58,163 nucleotides of DNA from an archaeon (GTDB lineage: Archaea; Thermoproteota; Nitrososphaeria; Nitrososphaerales; Gagatemarchaeaceae). The stretch is taken from the NCBI GenBank assembly GCA_021791695.1, contig JAJYWC010000010.1, forward strand, positions 1 to 58,163, written 5' to 3'. The position numbers and the translations under genes are program-made. Shown piece by piece: positions 9,498 through 18,308 of this stretch; within the stretch, counting starts at the first letter, position 1, and every line of letters begins with the position of its first letter. The notes beneath the pieces were generated by a model, which did not search any database, had not been told where the DNA came from, and worked only from the letters and a program-made list of their open reading frames with translations.

Positions 9498-9757
9498 CCC
9501 GCGCCCAGTGCTCTCAGCAGCCGCGCGACCTTCAGCTCGTCTTCATCGCTCGATTCGCGGAGGACGCCCTGGACGACCTCGCTCCCAGCCCTGACGAATA
9601 CATCTGGCGGAGGGTCGACCGCCGGCTGAATCACGACCCTCTTGCCCTCGAGAAGTTCGAACCTGACCCGGTCCCCTCGCCGCAGGCCGAGCTTCGCCCT
9701 GATCTCCCTGGGTATCACGACCTGCCCCTTGGACGACAGCCTTCCCTCGCGTGTCAT
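9494..9757 (-). CDS. vapB: AbrB/MazE-type antitoxin (VapB)
   Basis: An 87-residue protein if it starts at ATG 9757, or 93 residues from 9775. The N-terminal swapped-hairpin AbrB domain is clear: LSSKGQVVIPREIRAKLGL followed by GDRVRFELLEGKRVVIQP. The C-terminal tail DEDELKVARLLRALG is the part that would wrap the toxin. I prefer 9757 because MTREGRLSSKGQ places the Met right before the first strand. The stop overlaps the vapC start. The A/T-rich stretch upstream contains possible TATA sequences, and such pairs normally repress their own promoter. Confidence 0.85.
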   Translation of the reverse strand: MTREGRLSSKGQVVIPREIRAKLGLRRGDRVRFELLEGKRVVIQPAVDPPPDVFVRAGSEVVQGVLRESSDEDELKVARLLRALGAG

Positions 9758-10227
9758 GAATAAAGTAGGAATCACGTCTTACTTAAGTCTTACATCTCAT
9801 GGATACGGTTAAGTGATTTGACCCACAAGAATCGTTAGGTCTTCGTAAAGGTGAGCTTGCGTCTACCCTCATGGAAGGCTAAACACGTACGATTCCTTTA
9901 TTCTTGTTGCAGGTCACGGGATGAACCGGTTAGAGTGCCATTCTTGTCTCTGCTCGCCGTGCGCCAATCAGACCCGAAGAAGAGCTGTTCCACTTGTAGC
10001 AAAAACTTATGCGTATACGTGCTCGTATATCCAAGCCCTAGAGGTTGATTTGTGCCGCTCAGGGTAGCAGACTGATTCTGCTGCGCTTGGAGCACAGAAA
10101 GGACGTCTATCACTAGCTCGAGCTGGAGACACAGAGGTATTCCCTGTCGTCGAACCGGCTACACTTTGACGAATCAACCAGAAGCCTTAATGGTGGACCG
10201 CGTGAACAGACCACACAGGTGTCTTTG
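9758..10227. other. Intergenic stretch, about 470 bases
   Basis: No convincing gene is present. It holds the divergent upstream regions of vapB and the PF03640 gene, one copy of a 20-base sequence also found at 25771-25790, and a possible TATA sequence (gccttaatgg) near 10180-10189 for the plus-strand gene. Confidence 0.5.
9873..9892 (+). repeat. 20-base sequence shared with 25771-25790
   Basis: GGAAGGCTAAACACgTACGA here and GGAAGGCTAAACACaTACGA at 25771 differ at one base. The second copy lies about 80 bases upstream of the start of a decayed IS66-like transposase, where an element end is expected, so this copy may be a solitary end of a lost element. Confidence 0.45.
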
Positions 10228-11019
10228 ATGGAAGAGTGGACAACTCACAAGGTAAGCAGGCGCGGAGCCTCTCTTGGCTCTCGCTGGGCGCACACCGTGT
10301 TGACCGCGATAGTGCTCCTGGCGCTACTCTCGTTCGGAGTCGTAGCTGCTGTGGCTGCTCAAACGACAACCACCTCGACCTCGTCGAGTGCGACGAACTC
10401 GACAGCGAGCACCCCTGCGTACACCGTGGGTGTGGCTCAAAATGCCACGTTAGGGAATTACCTGATAAACGGAGCCGGCTTCACCCTCTACTACTTTGCA
10501 AACGACACGGTAGGGACTGCCACTTCGCCGCCGGTCAGCGCGTGCACTACCGCTCTCAGCTGCGTCGCGGTATGGCCGCCGTTCTACGCTTCCAATATAG
10601 TCGTCGCGCCCGGATCCGGGTTGAGCGCAAGCGACTTCACGACCTTCACGAGGTCGGACGGTTCAAACCAGACGGCCTACATGGGTCATCCTCTCTACCT
10701 CTTCATAGGAGATAGGAGCCCTGGACAGACCACTGGGAATGCCCTACGTCTCAACGGAGGGCTTTGGTACGTGGCGCTTACCAGCGGTGTTGTCGGAACC
10801 ACATCGAGCTCGACCACGAGCACCTCGACATCTACCACATCTACGACCGCCAGCACTACATCTTCCACGACTTCGTCGACGACGGCGCTCTCTCCCGCCG
10901 CGATGGTCGCTCTGACTGTTGCGGCTTCAATGGCGCTTATGGCCGTCGCGCTCGGTTCTAGGCTGAGGGGTAGTCGCCGCGGAACGACGCTCTATAGTCG
11001 TTCTCCATCCCCCGCGTGA
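10228..11019 (+). CDS. Secreted, membrane-anchored protein with PF03640-type repeat
   Basis: A 263-residue protein from ATG 10228 (GTG 10219 is an in-frame alternative). A basic N-terminus and a hydrophobic segment (VLTAIVLLALLSFGVVAAVA) form a signal peptide. The mature part starts with a Thr/Ser-rich linker, then a domain with NATLGNYLINGAGFTLYYFA, CVAVWPPFYA and MGHPLYLFIGDRSPGQTTG, ending NGGLWYVAL. These are the hallmarks of the secreted repeat family PF03640 (DUF/lipoprotein_15), whose function is not settled. Then comes a Ser/Thr stalk, probably O-glycosylated, and a C-terminal helix (MVALTVAASMALMAVALG) with a basic tail. It is likely displayed on the cell surface. Confidence 0.85.
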   Translation: MEEWTTHKVSRRGASLGSRWAHTVLTAIVLLALLSFGVVAAVAAQTTTTSTSSSATNSTASTPAYTVGVAQNATLGNYLINGAGFTLYYFANDTVGTATSPPVSACTTALSCVAVWPPFYASNIVVAPGSGLSASDFTTFTRSDGSNQTAYMGHPLYLFIGDRSPGQTTGNALRLNGGLWYVALTSGVVGTTSSSTTSTSTSTTSTTASTTSSTTSSTTALSPAAMVALTVAASMALMAVALGSRLRGSRRGTTLYSRSPSPA

Positions 11020-11039
11020 TACCGGGACGGCCGAGATAA

Positions 11040-11409
11040 CCCCTGAAGGAGAGGGGAGGGGAGCGCCTTGAACATTCCTCCATCACGTTCTTCGATAACG
11101 GCTCCTCACTCTTGCCGCAGATGAAGGTGAGGAGCGCATTCGCCGCAGACGCGCTGCCGGTAACTTCACCCACGATCTCGACGAAGCGAACATCCCTGTC
11201 CACCGCGGTTGCCGAGGCTGCCGAACTGGAAGGAAGTCGGCTCGTCACGCCCACTACTCTGACAGAATCCAGTGCTACTCGTCCGCGAACACGGCAGCCG
11301 CCTCTCCGGGTATCAGGGCGTCCTCTCCGTGGGGTAAATCCGTGCGCGCGTACGCTCCGGTAAAATGTGCAACCGCATGGGCAAGCGCGAAGGCAGACCG
11401 TGGCCTCAT
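11040..11409 (-). pseudogene. Possible small gene broken by a frameshift
   Basis: On the minus strand an ATG at 11409 overlaps the stop of the GT2 gene by four bases (ATGA) and opens a 44-codon frame ending at 11275 (MRPRSAFALAHAVAHF to EAAAVFADE). Directly behind it another frame continues with protein-like sequence (ALDSVRVVGVTSRLP, RFVEIVGEVTGSASAANAL) to about 11040. Together they could be one reading frame split by a small indel. I do not recognise a family. It may equally be two unrelated chance frames. Confidence 0.3.
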
Positions 11410-12290
11410 CTTGCGCCCTGAAACCTCGCCGTGAGCATCTTCAATATGAGCGAAGTCGCCAGCGCGACTATGCCCACCAGGACAAGAATCACCCCTACGA
11501 GTGCCGTGCCCACCGCGATCTGATGCGTCGCCGAGAAGATGCTCAGGACCCTCAGCCCCGCCACGATTCCGAGAACGACGGCGACTAAGCCGGGCAGTCC
11601 GAGATAGAGAAGCGGGCTCTCCACTATCGTCCTCGTTATCAGGTAGTCTATCACGTGGGAGAGATGCGCAAGGGGGTTTCTCTTCTGCGGAATCCCCCGG
11701 TACCTCACGGAGACGGGTACCTCCTCGATCCGCAGCCCTGCGCCCACCGCGTCGATGAGCGTCTGAGACTCTGTTGCCATACCGTGCTCGCTGAAGCCGA
11801 TCTTCTCGAGGGCGGAGGGGCCGTACGCCCGGAACCCGCTCTGCGTGTCGTGAAGTGCCTCGCCCGCCCTAGCGCTCGTCAGGCTGTCGAGCATCTTGTT
11901 GCCGATGACCCTTTCGCGGGGCATGGAACCGGAGTCCATCTGCCTCACCCCGACGACAATGTCCGCATCGCCTCTGAGCACCGGCTCGACGACCTTCGGT
12001 ATGTCGGCGGGGTCGTGCTGGTCATCGCCGTCTATCGTGACAACCGCCCGAGGCCGGAGAGTCCTTGCCGCCTCGAAGAGCGAGGCGAGCGCCTTACCCT
12101 TCCCTTCGTTCGCGTCGTGCCTCAGGACCTGCGCGCCGAGGGCCCTTGAGATCTCCCCGGTCATGTCGGTGGACCCGTCGTCGCATACGATGACCGCCTG
12201 GGAGACCTTCTTCGCGCCGATGATGACCTTGGCGATGGACTTTTCCTCGTTGTGCGCCGGTATCAGCACGACGATGCCTTCGTGGCTCAA
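11406..12290 (-). CDS. GT2 polyprenyl-phosphate glycosyltransferase with two C-terminal membrane helices (DPM1-like)
   Basis: A 294-residue protein from TTG 12290. The frame is also open to ATG 12338, but a TATA-like GCATATAG near 12331 would place transcription start close to 12305. VVLIPAHNEEKSIAKVI, IVCDDGSTDMTGEIS, NEGKGKALASLFEAA and VVTIDGDDQHDPADIP (DxD) define the dolichyl-phosphate mannose synthase type of GT2, and DTQSGFRAYG is the later conserved block. Two hydrophobic helices near the end (LYLGLPGLVAVVLGIVAG and a second near residue 260) anchor it. It probably charges polyprenyl phosphate with a hexose for surface glycosylation. Confidence 0.88.
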   Translation of the reverse strand: MSHEGIVVLIPAHNEEKSIAKVIIGAKKVSQAVIVCDDGSTDMTGEISRALGAQVLRHDANEGKGKALASLFEAARTLRPRAVVTIDGDDQHDPADIPKVVEPVLRGDADIVVGVRQMDSGSMPRERVIGNKMLDSLTSARAGEALHDTQSGFRAYGPSALEKIGFSEHGMATESQTLIDAVGAGLRIEEVPVSVRYRGIPQKRNPLAHLSHVIDYLITRTIVESPLLYLGLPGLVAVVLGIVAGLRVLSIFSATHQIAVGTALVGVILVLVGIVALATSLILKMLTARFQGAR

Positions 12291-12397
12291 TGCAAACCCA
12301 ACGCCGGTCTGCGGGCGTAAGTCCGGGCCTATATGCAAATCTGTCGGAATGGGACCCTTAGCACCGCCAATCGTTATCTCGGGGTTCAGGCAAGCAG

Positions 12398-13393
12398 ATG
12401 TGGCCGAAGGGTTTGGGGAGAACGACCGAATATCTTCGAAGGAACTGGGGCGCCCCGTTCGTAACGATTTTCATTCTCCTGCTTCTGGTCGCCGCCGGAG
12501 AGCTCTCGTACGGGTCCGAGGCGCTGGCGAACGGCCTCGCGGTCTACGCCTTCTACTTTCTGGTTGCAGGGGTGGTGCTCCAAATCGCGTCTTACGTGAA
12601 ATTCAGGAACGAGCCGGAGCAGCTGCCGCAGGCGGAGCCCGAGCCTCGCGCCAGCCCCCGACCTCCGCGCTTCTCCCGAAGGACCAGAGTCATCATGGCG
12701 GTCGCCATCATCGCCCTCCTTGGGGGAGCAGCGGCGACGGTTGCGCTCGAGTACGGGTCTACTCATGGGTTCAACTCGCTGAGCGTGTCGGTGGACTACG
12801 TCGATGTCCTGAGCGAGCCGGGAGGAGCGGTCGTTGTCGCATTCGCCGTCTCCGCGTCGGGCGGGGCCGCACCCTACGGCTATTCTGCCCAGTGGCCCGA
12901 CGGGCAGGTCCAGAGCAGCACCACGGGCGCCTTCAGCAGGACCTTCGCGGCGGTCGCGATACCGGGCAGCGTTTTGGTGACCGTAGTGAGCTCTGACGGT
13001 CAAAAAGCCACGAAGTCCGTGCCCATCCCCGCGCCGGCCTCGACCACGCTTACCAGCTCGAGCAGCGTCACCACCGCATCATCGCTGCAGTCGACGACCA
13101 GCTCAAGCCAAGGAAACCCGTCTGGGATGACCCTCTCGGTTGGATTCACGAAAGAGCTGAGTGAACCGGGCGGAAACACCACCCTGCTCTTCGGCGTGAG
13201 CGTCCTGGGAGGGCAGGCGCCCTACAACTTCGTTGCACGGTGGGCCGACGGTGTCGTGCAGTCGGACGGCACGGGTTCGTTCAGCCGCACCTTCACGTCC
13301 GGCGAGACGGTCCCTGCGTCGGTCCTCGTCGTTGTCATAAGCGGAAACGGGCAGTCGGCGAAAGTGAACGTCACCTTCTCATCCGGCGGCTGA
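12398..13393 (+). CDS. Membrane-anchored surface protein with two PKD-like repeats
   Basis: A 331-residue protein. Two hydrophobic helices near residues 18-60 are followed by a Pro-rich cytoplasmic linker, another helix (VIMAVAIIALLGGAAATVAL) and an outer region. That region contains a duplicated domain: VDVLSEPGGAVVVAFAVSAS...GYSAQWPDGQVQSS and KELSEPGGNTTLLFGVSVLG...FVARWADGVVQSD, each about 80 residues and ending FSRTF plus a hydrophobic strand. They are separated by a Ser/Thr-rich spacer. The fold resembles PKD/Ig-like surface domains. The 3' end overlaps the convergent membrane protein gene by 15 bases. Function unknown. Confidence 0.7.
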   Translation: MWPKGLGRTTEYLRRNWGAPFVTIFILLLLVAAGELSYGSEALANGLAVYAFYFLVAGVVLQIASYVKFRNEPEQLPQAEPEPRASPRPPRFSRRTRVIMAVAIIALLGGAAATVALEYGSTHGFNSLSVSVDYVDVLSEPGGAVVVAFAVSASGGAAPYGYSAQWPDGQVQSSTTGAFSRTFAAVAIPGSVLVTVVSSDGQKATKSVPIPAPASTTLTSSSSVTTASSLQSTTSSSQGNPSGMTLSVGFTKELSEPGGNTTLLFGVSVLGGQAPYNFVARWADGVVQSDGTGSFSRTFTSGETVPASVLVVVISGNGQSAKVNVTFSSGG

Positions 13394-15208
13394 GGACTCA
13401 TTGAGCTGAAAGATTTCGACGTCCGGGTTGCTGTAGATTAGGCTCATGTTCGGGGACGGGCTGAAGTTGTTCCAGGGGAAGAGGGAGGGGTCAGGAGGGA
13501 CGCTGGCGGTGATGAGGTTTGTCACGATCACGTATCCAGCGCCATCTGCCCTCGCTACCGGTATCGCCCCCCCGGGGGTGCTCTCGAACTGGTAGTACGT
13601 GGTCCTCCCGATCAGGAGGTTGGTGTAGGTGAACCTCCAGTCGGAGACCGATAGGTAGGCAGCCCCGCTCGGCGTGTGGTTGCTGAGCCAGTCTATGGAC
13701 TGGAGGACGGCCTGCTGGCTCTGCGCGACGACCTGCGTGCCCGACGAAGCGTCAGAAAGCATCGATGTCCCCCACGAGCCGACGACCAGCAGGCAGAGCA
13801 CGACGGCGACGGTCAGGACGGCGCGCGGCCTGGCCGACCTGGGAGGGTTGTAACCGGCCCTTTTCCTGGAGGTCTGGTACGCATGCGGGAGGAGATACGC
13901 CACCCCCTGGCCGGCCATTAGGGTGAGCGGCAGGATCGCCATGAACGAGAACCTCCACGCGTTGATATTATCGGGGCTCGTGACCAGGACCGAAACGAAC
14001 CAGATGAACGGGATCAGGAGCAGCCAGTCCCGGTTGGCCCCTGTCTTGTAGAGGTAGACGGCGGCCAGGGCCAAGAACACGATGAAGGCGAGGTCGTCGT
14101 ATATCTCCAGGGCGATGTACTGGAGCACGGGGACCGAAGAGAGAAATCCGGAGAGCGCGGTGGTCCCGCTCACCTGGCCCCCGCCCGTCATGGCGAGGCT
14201 GATGACACTGCTGACGTAACCGGGGTCGGCTGCGGCGACCAGCACGACTGGGACGAGGGGCACCACACCCGGGAGGAGAAACCGTAAGCCTGCCTTGCGG
14301 TCCTTGGCGAAGAGCAGGAGGCCCACCAGGAACAACGCTGGCAGGAGCGTGAGGGTGGAGTAGTGCGACAGGTACGCCATCACGAGCATCAGGACGAAGA
14401 ACGCCCATCGCGTAGGGGACCTCACCCCTGCGGAGACTTCCAGGAAAGCCACCAGCAGCATGAGCGACGCGAGGAACCCGAAGAAGTTGGCGAAGAGCCC
14501 GGTATTCAACACGCTGTCGAACCAGAGCGTGCCCGAGAAGGTGTACACGGCCGTGACGAGGAGGGCCGCAATCCTGTTCGAGAAAAGGCGGCTCGACGCC
14601 AGGTAGACCACCAGCGGAGAGAATGCGACCAGCAGGGCCATCGTCTCCCGGACGGTGACTATGGACGTCCCCCCGACGAGGAGGAGCGAGGCGGCGAGCT
14701 GGTACTCCACCCCGTAGTAGAGCAGGCCGTTCGGGATAGAGGTCGAAGCGCCGGTCATCAGGCTGGTCGAGTAGTCGACGTGGTTTGCAAAGTCCGGGCT
14801 CTGGTACTCCGGGAAGATGGGGTACTTGGAGAAGAAGGCGGCGAGCATTCCGCACAACCCCAGCACCACGAGAAGGACGGCCAGGTCGACCAGGCGCGGC
14901 CTGACGTAGAAGCCGAAACCCCTCCTGTACGCCACTCCGGCCACCAAGAACGCCGCGCCCATCGCGATCATGAGATAGATAGTGGTGGGTTCGATCCCCG
15001 CCATCCTGAAACCATCCAGGCTTGCCCCCGAGGTTCGCACGAACAGGACGAGCGTGTCGAACGCGAGCCCCAGTCCGAAGGCGAGGCCCAGCCGTTCGGC
15101 GAGCGACTCGCCATCGCGCCACACTCCCAACAGCTCCCCCAGGCCCAGGCCCGGCAGAAAGACCATCATCAGGTAGAGGGCATAGCCGGCTAGATTCTGG
15201 TCGGACAT
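13379..15208 (-). CDS. Large polytopic membrane protein, GT-C/DUF6541-like
   Basis: A 609-residue protein with about 14 hydrophobic helices, a loop after the helices at residues 120-160 containing FSKYPIFPEYQSPDFANHVD with several acidic residues, and a soluble C-terminal part of about 130 residues (SQQAVLQSIDWLSNHTPSGA and LYLSVSDWRFTYTNLL-like sequence). This plan is that of archaeal membrane glycosyltransferases and of DUF6541/DUF2206 proteins. It lacks the WWDxG motif of the oligosaccharyltransferase AglB. Its 3' end overlaps the convergent gene. A TATA box lies at 15295-15304, giving a leader of about 65 bases. Confidence 0.72.
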   Translation of the reverse strand: MSDQNLAGYALYLMMVFLPGLGLGELLGVWRDGESLAERLGLAFGLGLAFDTLVLFVRTSGASLDGFRMAGIEPTTIYLMIAMGAAFLVAGVAYRRGFGFYVRPRLVDLAVLLVVLGLCGMLAAFFSKYPIFPEYQSPDFANHVDYSTSLMTGASTSIPNGLLYYGVEYQLAASLLLVGGTSIVTVRETMALLVAFSPLVVYLASSRLFSNRIAALLVTAVYTFSGTLWFDSVLNTGLFANFFGFLASLMLLVAFLEVSAGVRSPTRWAFFVLMLVMAYLSHYSTLTLLPALFLVGLLLFAKDRKAGLRFLLPGVVPLVPVVLVAAADPGYVSSVISLAMTGGGQVSGTTALSGFLSSVPVLQYIALEIYDDLAFIVFLALAAVYLYKTGANRDWLLLIPFIWFVSVLVTSPDNINAWRFSFMAILPLTLMAGQGVAYLLPHAYQTSRKRAGYNPPRSARPRAVLTVAVVLCLLVVGSWGTSMLSDASSGTQVVAQSQQAVLQSIDWLSNHTPSGAAYLSVSDWRFTYTNLLIGRTTYYQFESTPGGAIPVARADGAGYVIVTNLITASVPPDPSLFPWNNFSPSPNMSLIYSNPDVEIFQLNESSAAG

Positions 15209-15507
15209 CTTCTGGCCACCGGGTCTCAGGAGAGGTCTAAGGCCGGGCGCTCTTCGACTCTCTCCAAGATGACCGACCGATGAAACCGATGATTTCTATA
15301 TAATGATTGGCGAGAACGGACGATGCCGGGGCTCGTGCCGGAGAGAAGGCGCCCGGTCTGATCCGCTTCTCCTGTCGTCCACAGCGTAAACAGCGGAATC
15401 TGCTTCAGCGACTTGACGGGAACCCCCGGTCGTTGGGAGAATGCTGGCCCGCAAACCAAGCAGGGGGACGGCCGTATCTCGCCCTTCCCGTTGTAAACTA
15501 ACCAGCA
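15209..15507. other. Intergenic stretch, about 300 bases
   Basis: No gene is recognised. The open frames here lack protein-like features. It holds the promoter at 15295-15304 and the downstream flank of the GT2 gene at 15508. Confidence 0.5.
15295..15304 (-). promoter_or_regulatory. TATA box for the 609-residue membrane protein
   Basis: ATTATATAGA on the minus strand is a close match to archaeal TATA boxes. It is about 90 bases upstream of the ATG at 15208 and is the only clear candidate in the gap. Confidence 0.5.
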
Positions 15508-16602
15508 TCAAGAGCCTTCTCGTTGACCTGGCACCCTTGTGGAACCGCCGGCCCGGCCGCCAGCCAGCTCCCTCCTCATGGTCTTCAGGTCGAAGACGGG
15601 GACGTTCTCCGCCCAGAATCGGAAGGCTTCACCGAGGTCGTAGTCGGCTCCGCCGGAGTGCGAGCAGGGCGTCTTCTGCGACTCCTTCTTGAGGAAGCTC
15701 AACTCCTGTGACGTGAACCGCCGCGTGTTTGCTCTCGTGACCTTCTGGTTTTCGTGCAGCCGCAGGATGGCATAGTTGCACATCGCTGGCCTGGCCCTGC
15801 TCCAGACTACCCGCTCGCTGACTAGCGAATGGAAGTTCTCTTCGGCCCAGAGACCCTTCTCGAGGATGAACGAGTCCTTGTGTCCCATGTTATACGCGCG
15901 GAGGCCCAGGTCGACGTCCTCCAGGGACTTCTTGCCGTCAAACGCTTCGTCATAGCCGTTCAGGTCTAGGAAGAGCTCGAGAGGAGCGGCAACGTAGCCA
16001 TAAACCCAGTTCCACGGGGCCACGGCGAAGCTCTCCTTCATGTAGGGCAATCGTGAGTCATCTATCGCGTTACCTTTCCCGTAGAGCGTCTCGAGGGTGT
16101 CTAGCTTCTCCTTCGCAAGGTTGCCGTACTCAGCTTCGGCGGCGTTGCCCATCTGAGAGAGGTAGTAACTGCGGGCCGAGTCGTCAAAGCGCACCGTAGC
16201 TCCGCCGCGGCGGTAGCGCACCAGGGACAGCGGGAACAGCCCGATGCTGTACCAGTTCCATATGCGTTGGAGGTAGCCGGGAGCGAACTGGCTGGCATCG
16301 TCGACTTTCACGATGAGTTCCCCCTCAGCGTGGAGCAGAGCTGTGTTCATGGCGTTGCAGACGGCCCACATCCCATTTGAGGCAAAGGGCGACGCCTTCG
16401 GTGGTATGTGCTTCACGGGGAAGCCCACGTTGCGGAAGAACCCCTCACGTTGCGACTGGAGAGCGTCGACGACGATCAGCTCGAAGTCGCGAAACGTCTG
16501 TTTCTGCAGGCTCACTACCGTGGGCGTGAAGAGGTGCACGTCCGGCAGGTCGACAAGGCAGTGGTCGTCCCTCGCCGTGCAGAGGACAACGCTCACCTTC
16601 AT
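15508..16602 (-). CDS. Glycosyltransferase family 2-like
   Basis: A 364-residue GT-A-like protein. I choose ATG 16602 because it overlaps the stop of the upstream gene by four bases (ATGA) and places MKVSVVLCTARDD directly at the first strand. Then come TVVSLQKQTFRDFELIVVDA and LIVKVDDASQFAPGYLQRIW, whose KVDD takes the place of the DxD, and DLNGYDEAFDGKKSLEDVDL, the acceptor-side motif with an ED pair. No membrane helix is seen. It is the last of three coupled genes that includes a GT4-methyltransferase fusion, so they probably build one glycan together. Confidence 0.8.
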   Translation of the reverse strand: MKVSVVLCTARDDHCLVDLPDVHLFTPTVVSLQKQTFRDFELIVVDALQSQREGFFRNVGFPVKHIPPKASPFASNGMWAVCNAMNTALLHAEGELIVKVDDASQFAPGYLQRIWNWYSIGLFPLSLVRYRRGGATVRFDDSARSYYLSQMGNAAEAEYGNLAKEKLDTLETLYGKGNAIDDSRLPYMKESFAVAPWNWVYGYVAAPLELFLDLNGYDEAFDGKKSLEDVDLGLRAYNMGHKDSFILEKGLWAEENFHSLVSERVVWSRARPAMCNYAILRLHENQKVTRANTRRFTSQELSFLKKESQKTPCSHSGGADYDLGEAFRFWAENVPVFDLKTMRRELAGGRAGGSTRVPGQREGS

Positions 16603-18308
16603 CGCTGCAACTTCTCCGCGATAATCACGCACTTCCAGTTTCCGAGGATGCGTGGGTCTACGGCGTCGACGAACGACCTGAACGCCCCGACTAGGTCAGG
16701 TCGGAGCTGCCACTGGCCTCCAGAAAGCCGGGTCTCCCACCAGCCGCACGGCTGCAGTACCACGTGTCCGGCGATTGCCGTCCCCTGGAGCGCCTTCGGT
16801 GGAAGCTCGTTCTTCTTCATGAACATAGGCGGCAGATTGCCGAGCTCGGTCCCGCCGTTGTTGTAGAACGCCCATCTGCGAGAGACGCGCTGGATTTCGC
16901 CGATGACTGTCTGGAGGTCGTCAAGGTAGATGTGCTCCATCAGGTCGCTGGCGAAGACCAGGTCGAACGAGTTGTCGGCGAACCTGCTGAGGTCCCGGGC
17001 ATCGCCCCACTCGATCATGCCCTTCGCCCGGCTGTAGGGATGCTCCACCGCCCACTTCGAGAAGTCGATCCCCCGGACGGATATGCCGACGTCCGCGCCG
17101 TAGGCGAGAAAGGTGCCCCTCCCCTCGCCCACGGAGAGCATCTCTCGGGGGTCCAGGACTGACTTTATCGCTTGCATGACGGTCTTCGCTCCCGTCCATT
17201 CTCCCGCGGGGTTGAAGTAGCTCCAATGCTCCACCCTGCTTCCAGAGAAGAACTCTTTGCCTCCATTCGGGCCAGCGTAGTACTCCTCATCGTACCAGTC
17301 GACGCCGAAGAAATCGCCGATCAGGTCGCCGTAGAGCTGCAAGTGCGACTTTGCGACCCGCTCCCAGGAGGTCTCTACCGCTAGCGACTTGGCTTTCTCG
17401 CCGAGCGCAGCGGCAGCATCCCGGTCGGCGAGCAACGAAGCTAGCACTCGCTGCAGGTCGCCAAGGTCTGCCCGTTTGTAACGGGACGGGCCACCCCAGC
17501 CTTCCGTCTCTGAGAGCGAAGGGTCGTCCTCCGGTCCTACTATAGGCTTCCCGGCCGCCAACAGCCGATGGAGTGACGCGCTCACAGAGACTACGCCGCC
17601 GCCTCTGTTCGAGGGCAAGAGCAGCACGTCGGCGGCCGAAGCGTAGAGGTTCGTCCGTTCTTCGTCGAGCCTGCCCAGCCGCAGGACGTTGTCGGGCAGG
17701 CGGGCGCTGTGCACACCGAATGAGAACAGCGGACGATGCTTCTCCTCCGAGGTGACTGCAAAGAGCACATCTCCCATCAGCCTCGCCGCCCCCAGGGCGT
17801 CGGCCTCGAAACCCGGTGTGGCGAAGAGGTTGAACGACAGGACAATCTTCTTGTCGAGCGGGAGCGCCAGGGCCGTCCTGGCCTCGTCCCGCGGGAGGGG
17901 GGCAAAGTCATACGAACCGTAGGGTATCGTGACGACGCGGGCACTGGTCCGGGCGGCTAGTAGCTCTCGGGCACGAGGGGTATGGACTACAACGGCATCG
18001 AAATCGTTGAGCTCGTGGTAGCGCTGTCCATCGTTCTCCGGTAGCTCGTGGACCGTAGCCACCCTGTAGACATCCCGAGGACAGGCGAGCCTGGGACGGA
18101 ACGAACGGGTACCCATGTCCTGCTGGACGTGTAGGAGGGGCGAACGGCTCGGAGTCGAATCCACGTAGACCTCGGATGGGAAGAGCGACTGCAACTCTTC
18201 TTTCAGATATTGGGAATACAGTCCGACCGCAGGCCCTGCCTTGCTGCTGACGAGAAGAGCGACCTGGCTCGGGACCGTCCGGTGGTGTCCACGCTCGGAC
18301 CCGGTCAT
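16599..18308 (-). CDS. Fusion of a GT4 glycosyltransferase and a SAM-dependent methyltransferase
   Basis: A 569-residue two-domain protein. Residues 1 to about 330 are a GT4-like GT-B enzyme: VYRVATVHELPENDGQRYH, VVTIPYGSYDFAPL, KKIVLSFNLFATPGFEADA and VLLLPSNRGGGVVSVSASLH followed by LLAAGKPIVG. Residues 340 to 569 are a class I methyltransferase: EMLSVGEGRGTFLAYGADV is motif I, GIDFSKWAVEHP the acidic end of strand 2, and FDLVFASDLMEHI the motif IV region. It could add a sugar and then methylate it. Its ATG overlaps the stop of the 515-residue gene by four bases, and its stop overlaps the next ATG. The sugar and the methyl acceptor are unknown. Confidence 0.82.
   Translation of the reverse strand: MTGSERGHHRTVPSQVALLVSSKAGPAVGLYSQYLKEELQSLFPSEVYVDSTPSRSPLLHVQQDMGTRSFRPRLACPRDVYRVATVHELPENDGQRYHELNDFDAVVVHTPRARELLAARTSARVVTIPYGSYDFAPLPRDEARTALALPLDKKIVLSFNLFATPGFEADALGAARLMGDVLFAVTSEEKHRPLFSFGVHSARLPDNVLRLGRLDEERTNLYASAADVLLLPSNRGGGVVSVSASLHRLLAAGKPIVGPEDDPSLSETEGWGGPSRYKRADLGDLQRVLASLLADRDAAAALGEKAKSLAVETSWERVAKSHLQLYGDLIGDFFGVDWYDEEYYAGPNGGKEFFSGSRVEHWSYFNPAGEWTGAKTVMQAIKSVLDPREMLSVGEGRGTFLAYGADVGISVRGIDFSKWAVEHPYSRAKGMIEWGDARDLSRFADNSFDLVFASDLMEHIYLDDLQTVIGEIQRVSRRWAFYNNGGTELGNLPPMFMKKNELPPKALQGTAIAGHVVLQPCGWWETRLSGGQWQLRPDLVGAFRSFVDAVDPRILGNWKCVIIAEKLQR

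Noticed and set aside
9898-10113. Minus-strand frame with VLSVLQAQQNQSA
   Set aside because: No homology that I recognise, no start signal and stops directly upstream; taken as chance.
13379-15208. Oligosaccharyltransferase AglB
   Set aside because: The size and membrane plan are similar but the WWDxG catalytic motif is absent.
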